NCBI GenBank assembly: GCA_026400305.1
Contig: JAPLPI010000111.1
Span: forward strand, 1-9,713
DNA: 9,713 nucleotides
Source of the DNA: Alphaproteobacteria bacterium
GTDB taxonomy: Bacteria > Pseudomonadota > Alphaproteobacteria > Micropepsales > Micropepsaceae
Reading direction: 5' to 3'
Part shown: positions 1 through 6,401 of the stretch, one piece after another
Layout of the letters: each line of letters opens with the position of its first letter
Position numbering within the stretch: the stretch's first letter is position 1
Made by a program: the position numbers and the translations under genes
The notes under the pieces: generated by a model
Seen by the model: the letters and a program-made list of their open reading frames with translations, nothing else
What the model was told of the DNA's origin: nothing
Databases searched by the model: none

Positions 1-1319
1 AGGGGGTGGAGCGCCGCAATCCTGGCCAGCCGGAATTCGTTCAGGCGGTGCAGGAGGCCGCACACGACATCTTCGACTTCATCCAAGGCAAGCCAGCCTA
101 TCACGAGTACCAGATCCTGCGCCGCATCGCCGAGCCGGACCGGGTGATCTCATTCCGTGTCTGCTGGGAAGACGACAAGGGCAACATCCGCGTCCAGCGC
201 GGCTGGCGCGTGCAGAACAACAATTCGATCGGGCCATACAAGGGGGGCATCCGCTTCCATCCGTCTGTCACAGAAAGCGTGCTGAAGTTTCTGGCCTTTG
301 AACAGACCTTCAAGAACAGCCTGACGGGCCTGCCCATGGGCGGCGGCAAGGGCGGCTCCAACTTCAATCCCAAGGGCAAGTCGGATCACGAAGTGATGCG
401 CTTCTGCCAGTCCTTCATGACCGAGCTGTATCGCCATGTCGGCGCCGACATTGACGTGCCGGCGGGCGACATCGGCGTGGGCGGGCGCGAGATCGGCTAC
501 ATGTTCGGCCAGTACAAGCGGATCACCAACGAGTTCACAGGCGTGCTTACCGGCAAGGGCTTGGAATATGGCGGCAGCCTGATCCGCACCGAAGCCACCG
601 GCTATGGCGCAGTCTACTTTCTGCAGAACATGCTGGAAGCCAACAAGAATAGCGTTTCGGGCAAGACTGCGGTCATTTCCGGCTCCGGCAACGTCGCCAC
701 CCACGCCGCAGAGAAGATCGTGCAGTTGGGCGGCAAGGTACTGACCTTGTCGGATTCCGAAGGCTTCATCCATGACCCGGACGGCATCACGCAGGAAAAA
801 ATCGACTGGGTGAAAGTGCTGAAGACCAAGCGCCGCGGCCGCATGTCCGAATATGTGAAGGAGTTCAAGGGCGCCACCTTCACCGGCGGCGGCGCGCGGC
901 CCTGGGGCGTCAAGTGCGACGTCGCCCTGCCCTGCGCCACCCAGAACGAGCTGAACGGCACGGACGCCGAGACACTGGTCAAGAATGGCTGCATCGCGGT
1001 TTCGGAAGGCGCCAACATGCCGACCGACTTGGCCGGCATCGAGGTGTTCAAGAAGGCCCGCATCCTGTATGCGCCGGGCAAGGCCGCCAATGCCGGCGGT
1101 GTTGCCGTGTCTGGCCTGGAGATGGCCCAAAATTCCGGCCGCCGCTCCTGGAAGGAAGAAGAACTCCAGCAGATGCTCAAGGACATCATGCTGGGCATCC
1201 ATTCGCGCTGCCTGGAATATGGCAAGGAAAAGGATGGCCACGTCGATTACGTGCGTGGCGCCAACATCGCCGGCTTCAAGAAAGTCGCCGATGCCATGCT
1301 GGCCTACGGCGTCGTCTGA
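1..1319 (+). CDS. gdhA: NADP-type glutamate dehydrogenase, 5' end cut by window
   Basis: Catalyses reversible reductive amination of 2-oxoglutarate with ammonium to glutamate, in the cytoplasm, as a homohexamer (family knowledge). The frame is open to the left edge. The first possible start, GTG at 6, aligns with an internal Val of E. coli GdhA (VERRNP versus VQKRDP), so roughly 14 N-terminal residues should lie outside the window. Numbering from that Val, I see the substrate-binding stretch IGPYKGGIRFHPS (75-87), the catalytic Lys115 in PMGGGKGG, catalytic Asp155 in PAGDIGVGGRE, the Rossmann loop GSGNVA (226-231), and LSDSEG (248-253). The SDS there matches the NADP-preferring enzymes. The C-terminus GANIAGFKKVADAMLAYGVV matches the E. 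coli end closely. A terminator follows the stop codon, so the gene is probably the last of its transcript. Family assignment is very secure; NADP preference is likely but inferred. Confidence 0.96.
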   Translation, partial: GVERRNPGQPEFVQAVQEAAHDIFDFIQGKPAYHEYQILRRIAEPDRVISFRVCWEDDKGNIRVQRGWRVQNNNSIGPYKGGIRFHPSVTESVLKFLAFEQTFKNSLTGLPMGGGKGGSNFNPKGKSDHEVMRFCQSFMTELYRHVGADIDVPAGDIGVGGREIGYMFGQYKRITNEFTGVLTGKGLEYGGSLIRTEATGYGAVYFLQNMLEANKNSVSGKTAVISGSGNVATHAAEKIVQLGGKVLTLSDSEGFIHDPDGITQEKIDWVKVLKTKRRGRMSEYVKEFKGATFTGGGARPWGVKCDVALPCATQNELNGTDAETLVKNGCIAVSEGANMPTDLAGIEVFKKARILYAPGKAANAGGVAVSGLEMAQNSGRRSWKEEELQQMLKDIMLGIHSRCLEYGKEKDGHVDYVRGANIAGFKKVADAMLAYGVV

Positions 1320-1328
1320 TCATTGATA

Positions 1329-1361
1329 CGGCAGGCCGGAGATCCGGCCTGCCGCTTTCTT
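1329..1361 (+). terminator. Intrinsic terminator after glutamate dehydrogenase gene
   Basis: A perfect 12-base inverted repeat, CGGCAGGCCGGA (1329-1340) and TCCGGCCTGCCG (1343-1354), with only GA between the arms, folds as an 11-bp GC-rich stem with an AGAT tetraloop. It is followed by the pyrimidine run CTTTCTT. It begins 10 bases after the gdhA stop codon and lies wholly between two genes. The U-tract is interrupted by C, so termination may be incomplete and some readthrough into the next gene is possible. Confidence 0.8.
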
Positions 1362-1377
1362 CCAACGCTTTCCCAAC

Positions 1378-1382
1378 GAGGA
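1378..1382 (+). promoter_or_regulatory. Ribosome binding site for the ThDP enzyme
   Basis: GAGGA lies four bases upstream of the ATG at 1387. The spacing is a little short but supports this ATG, which also matches the usual N-terminus of the family (short lead, then a helix ending in EGVEYVFGVPGEEN). Confidence 0.6.
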
Positions 1383-1386
1383 CCCC

Positions 1387-3033
1387 ATGACCAAGGCATC
1401 CGATCTGTTCATTCAATGTCTGGAAGAGGAAGGCGTTGAATATGTCTTCGGCGTTCCGGGCGAGGAAAATCTCGATTTTCTGGACAGCCTCTCGCGTTCC
1501 ACCAAGATCAAGTTGATCCTGACCCGCCATGAACAAGGCGCCGGCTTCATGGCTGCCACCTATGGCCGCCACACCGGCAAGGCCGGCGTGAGTTTGGCGA
1601 CATTGGGACCGGGCGCTACCAATCTGGTGACCGCCGGCGCCTATGCGCAACTCGGCGGCATGCCGATGATGATGATCACCGGCCAGAAGCCCATCAAGAG
1701 CTCCAAGCAGGGCCGCTTTCAGATCCTGGACATCGTGGACATGATGCGTCCGCTGACAAAGTTCACCCACCAGATGGCTAGCGCCGACAACATTCCCAGC
1801 CGCGTGCGCGAAGCCTTCCGCCTAGCACAGGAAGAAAAGCCAGGCGCGGTCCACATCGAATTCCCCGAAGATATCGCCGATGAACAGACGGACGCGATCC
1901 CGCTGAAGATCAGCCATATCCGCCGCCCGTCTGCGGATGAAAAGTCCATCCGCACCGCCGTGGCCCGGATCGAGCGCGCCAAGTCGCCGCTGCTGGTGAT
2001 CGGCGCCGGCGCCAACCGCACCCAGACCAGCCGCATGCTGACGCAGATGATCGAAAAGACCGGCATCCCCTTTGTCACCACGCAGCTCGGCAAGGGCGTT
2101 GTGGACGAGCGCAACCCCAAGTTTGTAGGCTGCGCTGCCCTGTCATCTGGCGATTTCGTGCATGCCGCCGTGGCCGCCGCCGACCTGATCGTCAATATTG
2201 GTCATGACGTGATCGAAAAGCCACCATTCTTCATGCAGACCGGCGGCACCGAAGTCATCCATGTGAGCTTCCGCTCAGCGGAGGTGGACCCGGTCTACTT
2301 CCCCCAGATCGAGGTGATCGGCGACATCGCCAACGCCGTCTGGCAGATCAAGGAACACATCATGTCCCAGCCGCACTGGGACTTCGACAAAATGCTGAAG
2401 GCGCGCGAAGCCGAAGTGGCGCATACCGCAACCATGACGGGAGACCAGCGCTGCCCGATCTATCCGCCCTATCTGGTGGATCAGATCCGCAGCATCATGC
2501 CGTCCAACGGCATCATCTGCCTGGACAATGGCGTCTATAAAATCTGGTTCGCGCGCAACTATCGCGCCCATATACCCAACACCGTGCTGCTGGACAATGC
2601 GCTGGCGACCATGGGCGCCGGCCTGCCGTCGGCCATGGCTTCGTCGATGGTCTATCCGGACCGCAAGGTGATGGCGATCTGCGGCGATGGCGGTTTCATG
2701 ATGAACAGCCAGGAAATGGAAACCGCTGTGCGGCTGAAGCTGAACATCACCGTGCTGATCCTGAACGACAACAGCTATGGCATGATCCGCTGGAAGCAGG
2801 CCAATATGGGCTTCAAGGATTGGGGCCTGACCTACAACAATCCGGACTTTGTGAAGTATGCAGAGGCCTATGGCGCCAAGGGCCACCGCGTCACCAGCGC
2901 CAAGCAACTGACGGAGCTACTGAAGTCGTGCCTAGATACGCCGGGCGTGCATCTGGTAGATTGCCCGATCGACTATTCGGACAATGACCGCATCCTGAAC
3001 AAGGAAATCCGCAAGCTCAGCGCGGCGGTGTGA
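1387..3033 (+). CDS. ThDP-dependent acetolactate synthase-like enzyme, candidate 2-oxoglutarate decarboxylase
   Basis: A 548-residue member of the acetolactate synthase/pyruvate decarboxylase superfamily with all three domains: ThDP pyrimidine-binding (about 1-170, catalytic Glu49 in TRHEQGAGFMA), central domain (about 185-325), and ThDP pyrophosphate-binding (about 355-530, motif G433-D434-G435 to N460-D461-N462, followed by SYGMIRWKQ). An automatic annotation would probably say acetolactate synthase large subunit. However, no ilvN-like small subunit is adjacent, and the region after NDN resembles neither standard IlvB nor Bacillus/Klebsiella AlsS at the substrate-site positions. Its partner is an aldehyde dehydrogenase 10 bases downstream. 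That pairing is known for cyanobacterial 2-oxoglutarate decarboxylase with succinic semialdehyde dehydrogenase (Zhang and Bryant 2011), and the GMI(R/K)WKQ segment looks similar from memory. Likely reaction: 2-oxoglutarate to succinic semialdehyde plus CO2. Alternatives are a catabolic acetolactate synthase or another 2-oxoacid decarboxylase. The family is certain; the substrate is inferred. Confidence 0.9.
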   Translation: MTKASDLFIQCLEEEGVEYVFGVPGEENLDFLDSLSRSTKIKLILTRHEQGAGFMAATYGRHTGKAGVSLATLGPGATNLVTAGAYAQLGGMPMMMITGQKPIKSSKQGRFQILDIVDMMRPLTKFTHQMASADNIPSRVREAFRLAQEEKPGAVHIEFPEDIADEQTDAIPLKISHIRRPSADEKSIRTAVARIERAKSPLLVIGAGANRTQTSRMLTQMIEKTGIPFVTTQLGKGVVDERNPKFVGCAALSSGDFVHAAVAAADLIVNIGHDVIEKPPFFMQTGGTEVIHVSFRSAEVDPVYFPQIEVIGDIANAVWQIKEHIMSQPHWDFDKMLKAREAEVAHTATMTGDQRCPIYPPYLVDQIRSIMPSNGIICLDNGVYKIWFARNYRAHIPNTVLLDNALATMGAGLPSAMASSMVYPDRKVMAICGDGGFMMNSQEMETAVRLKLNITVLILNDNSYGMIRWKQANMGFKDWGLTYNNPDFVKYAEAYGAKGHRVTSAKQLTELLKSCLDTPGVHLVDCPIDYSDNDRILNKEIRKLSAAV

Positions 3034-3036
3034 GGG
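3032..3036 (+). promoter_or_regulatory. Ribosome binding site overlapping upstream stop codon
   Basis: GAGGG starts inside the TGA stop (3031-3033) of the ThDP enzyme gene and sits seven bases before the ATG at 3044. Ribosomes ending translation of the first gene stand on the initiation signal of the second, which favours coupled synthesis of the two enzymes. Confidence 0.7.
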
Positions 3037-3043
3037 TAAGACA

Positions 3044-4480
3044 ATGTCATCCTTGAAAGCTTCCTACCCCTATTATCTGGCGAACGAAGCCAAGTCCCCC
3101 AACCAGGACTTGGAAGTCACCGACAAATATACCGGGAAAGTGGCCACCCGCGTGGCGCTGGCCGACGCGGCAGCAATTGACGCCGGCATCGCCGCAGCAG
3201 TCGAAGCCGCCGAGCCGATGGCGCGGATGGCGGCCTATGAACGCCAGGACGTTCTGATGCATTGTGTCAAGCGATTCCAGGAGCGGTTCGAGGAGCTGGC
3301 CTATGCTCTTTGCATCGAGGCAGGCAAGCCGATCAAGGACTCTCGCGGGGAAGTCAGCCGCCTGATCGACACGTTCCGCATCGCCGCCGAGGAGTCGGTA
3401 CGCATCCTGGGCGAGGTTCAGCCGCTGGACATCGCCCCACGCGCCAAGGGCTATCTGGGCATCTGGAAGCGGGTGCCGATCGGGCCCTGCTCTTTCGTCT
3501 CGCCCTTCAATTTCCCGCTGAACCTAGCGGCGCACAAGATCGCGCCGGCACTGGCGGTGGGTTGCCCCTTTGTGATGAAGCCCGCCTCGCGCACGCCGCT
3601 GGGCGCCATCATCATCGGCGAGGTCCTGGCCGAGACCAAGCTACCCAAGGGCGCCTTCTCCATCCTGCCCGCCACCCGGCATGGCAGCGACCTGTTCACA
3701 ACCGACGAACGGTTGAAGCTTCTTTCCTTCACCGGTTCGCCCGATGTGGGCTGGGCGCTGAAGGCCAAGGCCGGCAAGAAGAAGGTGGTGCTGGAACTGG
3801 GTGGCAATGCCGCCGTGGTGGTGGATGCAGATGCCGATCTGGAGGATGCGGTGGAACGCATCACCTTTGGCGCCTTCTACCAGTCGGGCCAGTCCTGCAT
3901 TGGGGTGCAGCGCATCTTTATCCATGAGACTATCTACGAAACCCTGAAGAAGAAGCTGGTGGAACGCGCCGGCGCGCTGGTGTGCGGCGATCCGCGTGAC
4001 GAAAAAACCTTCATCGGTCCCATGATCGACGTGAAGGAAGCCGAGCGGCTGGAGAACTGGATCGAGGAAGCCGCCGCCGGTGGCGCCACCATCCTGTGCG
4101 GCGGCAAGCGCGAAGGCGCCATGCTGCAGGCTACCTTGCTGGAAGGCGTGGGCAAGTCCGCCAAGCTAAACTGCGAGGAAGCTTTCGGTCCTGTCGCCAC
4201 TTTGTCCAAGTTCAGCGACTTCGAGGCGGTGCTGGACCAGGTTAATGATTCCAAGTTCGGCCTACAGGCCGGCATCTTCACCCGCGATCTGTTCAAGGCA
4301 ATGCGCGCCTGGGACAAGCTGGAGGTCGGCGGGGTGGTGATCGGCGATGTGCCCTCCTACCGGGTGGACAACATGCCCTATGGCGGAGTGAAAGATTCAG
4401 GATTGGGCCGCGAAGGCGTGCGCTTTGCCATGGAAGACATGACCGAGATCCGCAACCTGGTGATCCGCAGCCCGGGCTGA
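3044..4480 (+). CDS. NAD(P)-dependent aldehyde dehydrogenase, candidate succinic semialdehyde dehydrogenase
   Basis: A full-length 478-residue cytoplasmic aldehyde dehydrogenase. All catalytic positions are present: oxyanion Asn156 in PFNFPLN, cofactor-binding Lys179 in MKPAS, the FTGSP turn (229-233), general-base Glu251 in ELGGNA, nucleophile Cys285 in SGQSCIGVQRI, and Glu379 in EEAFGP. The SCIGVQR context resembles the branch that includes archaeal-type lactaldehyde/glyceraldehyde and phosphonoacetaldehyde dehydrogenases rather than E. coli GabD. The gene follows the ThDP enzyme by 10 bases with a Shine-Dalgarno overlapping that gene's stop, so the two form one operon. The natural reading is that it oxidises the aldehyde released by the decarboxylase. 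If that is succinic semialdehyde, the product is succinate and NAD(P)H. Oxidation of aldehydes made by the downstream PQQ dehydrogenase is a second possibility, but that enzyme acts in the periplasm. The family is certain; the substrate is inferred. Confidence 0.9.
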   Translation: MSSLKASYPYYLANEAKSPNQDLEVTDKYTGKVATRVALADAAAIDAGIAAAVEAAEPMARMAAYERQDVLMHCVKRFQERFEELAYALCIEAGKPIKDSRGEVSRLIDTFRIAAEESVRILGEVQPLDIAPRAKGYLGIWKRVPIGPCSFVSPFNFPLNLAAHKIAPALAVGCPFVMKPASRTPLGAIIIGEVLAETKLPKGAFSILPATRHGSDLFTTDERLKLLSFTGSPDVGWALKAKAGKKKVVLELGGNAAVVVDADADLEDAVERITFGAFYQSGQSCIGVQRIFIHETIYETLKKKLVERAGALVCGDPRDEKTFIGPMIDVKEAERLENWIEEAAAGGATILCGGKREGAMLQATLLEGVGKSAKLNCEEAFGPVATLSKFSDFEAVLDQVNDSKFGLQAGIFTRDLFKAMRAWDKLEVGGVVIGDVPSYRVDNMPYGGVKDSGLGREGVRFAMEDMTEIRNLVIRSPG

Positions 4481-4498
4481 GTAGCCAGCCGGGCAAAA

Positions 4499-4510
4499 AA
4501 TGGTACCATT
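4499..4510. promoter_or_regulatory. 12-bp perfect palindrome, possible operator
   Basis: AATGGTACCATT reads identically on both strands and lies 38 bases before the start of the PQQ dehydrogenase gene, in a 68-base gap. It fits a site for a dimeric regulator, but I recognise no specific family. No clear -35/-10 promoter is visible around it. Confidence 0.35.
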
Positions 4511-4543
4511 CCCCAAAACAGCGCCTATGGCGCAAACAGGGGA
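4510..4543 (+). promoter_or_regulatory. Leader hairpin that could mask the ribosome binding site
   Basis: Two nested inverted repeats are centred on one point. The outer arms are TCCCC (4510-4514) and GGGGA (4539-4543). The inner arms are GCGCC (4521-4525) and GGCGC (4529-4533) around a TAT loop. The A-rich internal loops are AAAACA and AAACA. The outer 3' arm is the Shine-Dalgarno of the next gene, so the folded form would hide it. There is no U-tract, so this is not a terminator. Regulation by this fold is inferred. Confidence 0.4.
4538..4543 (+). promoter_or_regulatory. Strong ribosome binding site for PQQ dehydrogenase
   Basis: AGGGGA lies five bases before the ATG at 4549 and fixes the start, which opens directly into a signal peptide. 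It is also the outer 3' arm of the leader hairpin. Confidence 0.75.
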
Positions 4544-4548
4544 TAAGC

Positions 4549-6336
4549 ATGTCTTTCAAGAAGCTGACACTTGGATTGCTCCTAGCTTCCGGCTGCATGG
4601 CGCTAGCGCAGGCACCCGAATCCATCAAGGGCGTCACTATCGCGCCCCACCCCCTGAAGGAGTTCGTGCCGGTGACCGGCGCGGTTCTGCGCAAGCCCAG
4701 TCCCAATGACTGGCTGATGATGCGGGGCAATTACGAGGGCTATGGCTTCTCGACCCTGAACCAGATCAACAAGACCAATGTGAAGGAACTGCAGTTGGTG
4801 TGGTCGCGCACCATGGAAGCTGGCGTCAACGAGGCCACGCCCATCGTCTACAAGGGCGTGATGTTCCTGGGCAATCCCAATGACGTGATTCAGGCCATCG
4901 ATGCGGCGACCGGCGATCTTCTCTGGCAATATCGCCGCACCCTGCCGTCGCAGGAGGCAATGCACAACAATTTCTGGGGCCAGCGCAAGCGCAGCGTCTT
5001 TTTGTACGACGACAAGCTCTACACCATCACGCGCGACAATTTCCTGATGGCGCTGGACGCCAAGACCGGCAAGGAATTGTGGGAGGTCAATCGCGGTGGC
5101 GACCTCTATATCACAAACACCACCGGTCCTATCGTGGTGGACGGCGTGGTGATCGCGGGCGCTAGTTGCCAGGAAGCGGCTCAGGGCTGCTATGTCACCG
5201 GCAACGACGCGGTGACCGGCAAGGAATTGTGGCGCAATACACTGATCCCCAAACCTGGTGAGCCGGGGGACGAGACTTGGGGTGGCATGCCGTTCGACAA
5301 GCGCTGGATGACCGGTGTGTGGGGACCCATCACCTATGATCCAGAATTGAACCTGGCATTTTACGGTTCCAGCGGCGTCGGCCCGTCGTCCGACACCCAG
5401 CGCGGCGTCAAGGGCGTCGCCACCTTGGCAGGCACCAACACCCGTTTCGCCATCGAACCCAAAAACGGCAAAATCGTGTGGAAGCACCAGGTCATTCCGC
5501 AGGACAATGCCGACCAGGAATGCACCTTCGAGATGCTGCCCATCACCACCAAGGTGGCGCCCGATCCCAAGGCGAAGGGCATGATGGCGATTGGGCACAA
5601 GGCCGCCACCGCCAGCCGCCGCACCCTGACCGGCGTGCCGTGCAAGACCTCCATCATGTGGAGCTTCGACGCCGCCAAGGGCGATTTTCTCTGGGCCAAG
5701 TCCACCGTCTTCCAGAACCTGGTCAAGAACATCGACAGCAAGGGCAAGGTGATGCCAAACCCCGAAATGTTCATGACCGATTACAAGAAGACCTATCACC
5801 AGTGCCCGACCCATGCCGGCGGGCGCGACTGGCCCTTCTCGGCTTACAGCCCGCAGAACAATGTGCTGTATGTGCAGCTGCAGAACCTGTGCGCCGACTA
5901 TAAGGTGCGTGTCGACAACATCCCCAGCAAGCCCAAGGACCAGTACAACACCATCGGGCCGCAGGTGCTGGCCGATGGCGCGACCAATATCGGGCGGCTG
6001 GACGCCATTTCTGTGGAAACGGGTCAGACCCTGTGGAGCTGGGATACACCGGGGTCGAATTATTCGCCCGTGCTGGCCACGGCCGGCGGCATCCTGTTCA
6101 ACGGGTCCATGGACCGCTACCTGCGCGCCTTCGACCAGAAGGACGGCACAGTCTTGTGGCAGACGCGGCTAGGCAGCCAGGTATTCGGCGCGACCGTCAC
6201 CTACAAGGTCGGCGAGCAGCAGTATATCGCGGTGGCGGCCGGCGGCGGCTTCAACAATGGTCCCATCCAGGTACGGCCGGACCTGGACCAGCCCAGCGGC
6301 GGCAATATGGTGTACGTCTTCGCTCTGCCGCAATAA
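4549..6336 (+). CDS. Secreted PQQ-dependent dehydrogenase, methanol/ethanol family
   Basis: A 595-residue quinoprotein expected to oxidise an alcohol or similar substrate in the periplasm. The N-terminus MSFKKLTLGLLLASGCMALA is a signal peptide with likely cleavage after ALA (20) or AQA (22); ASGC16 is also a weak lipobox. Eight propeller W-motifs are visible with Trp at 85, 126, 178, 228, 311, 382, 496 and 537 (for example TGKELWEV, TGQTLWSW). Glu209 in GASCQEAAQGCY aligns with the metal ligand Glu177 of methanol dehydrogenase, and Asp322 in DNADQE with the catalytic Asp. The +2 position, Asp in lanthanide enzymes and Ala in MxaF, is Glu324. The vicinal Cys-Cys of classic enzymes is absent, and the usual TGN Asn ligand seems replaced in YGSSGVG. 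The mature part has six Cys (207, 214, 325, 365, 419, 448), suiting up to three disulfides. There is no CXXCH, so no haem domain; the electron acceptor is not encoded here. No pqq biosynthesis gene is in the window. The substrate is unknown. Confidence 0.88.
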   Translation: MSFKKLTLGLLLASGCMALAQAPESIKGVTIAPHPLKEFVPVTGAVLRKPSPNDWLMMRGNYEGYGFSTLNQINKTNVKELQLVWSRTMEAGVNEATPIVYKGVMFLGNPNDVIQAIDAATGDLLWQYRRTLPSQEAMHNNFWGQRKRSVFLYDDKLYTITRDNFLMALDAKTGKELWEVNRGGDLYITNTTGPIVVDGVVIAGASCQEAAQGCYVTGNDAVTGKELWRNTLIPKPGEPGDETWGGMPFDKRWMTGVWGPITYDPELNLAFYGSSGVGPSSDTQRGVKGVATLAGTNTRFAIEPKNGKIVWKHQVIPQDNADQECTFEMLPITTKVAPDPKAKGMMAIGHKAATASRRTLTGVPCKTSIMWSFDAAKGDFLWAKSTVFQNLVKNIDSKGKVMPNPEMFMTDYKKTYHQCPTHAGGRDWPFSAYSPQNNVLYVQLQNLCADYKVRVDNIPSKPKDQYNTIGPQVLADGATNIGRLDAISVETGQTLWSWDTPGSNYSPVLATAGGILFNGSMDRYLRAFDQKDGTVLWQTRLGSQVFGATVTYKVGEQQYIAVAAGGGFNNGPIQVRPDLDQPSGGNMVYVFALPQ

Positions 6337-6401
6337 TGCCGTTTGCTTTGGCGCTTTCGCGCAGTTAGCGTCCCGGCCGTTCAATAGCGGCTCGTTGCGT
6401 A

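Noticed and set aside
150..1241. Long minus-strand open frame (363 codons) opposite the glutamate dehydrogenase gene
   Set aside because: The frame opposite a highly conserved coding gene stays open because of GC-rich codon use. The protein is low-complexity Ala/Gly/His-rich with no recognisable domain.
2275..2907. Minus-strand open frame of 210 codons inside the ThDP enzyme gene
   Set aside because: It lies opposite the ThDP-binding domain, whose residues are strongly conserved in the sense frame. It is not a credible gene.
4470..4500. Imperfect hairpin (CCCGGGCTG and CAGCCGGG) with an A run after the aldehyde dehydrogenase gene
   Set aside because: The arms pair only with a bulge, and on the plus strand the stem is followed by A rather than T residues. 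On the minus strand the T run precedes the stem. It does not qualify as an intrinsic terminator in either direction.
4603..5814. Minus-strand open frame of 403 codons opposite the PQQ dehydrogenase gene
   Set aside because: It is a shadow of a clear propeller gene. The translation is rich in His, Val, Gly and Ala, has no motif, and lacks a plausible ribosome binding site.
5800..5830. CPTH in the PQQ dehydrogenase as a possible haem c site
   Set aside because: Haem c attachment needs CXXCH. This is C-P-T-H with a single Cys, so the protein is not a quinohaemoprotein.
6337..6401. Search for a promoter, terminator or cobalamin riboswitch before the TonB receptor
   Set aside because: The 65-base gap is far too short for a cobalamin riboswitch, and only 4-bp hairpins without T runs were found. 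No convincing -35/-10 pair is present.
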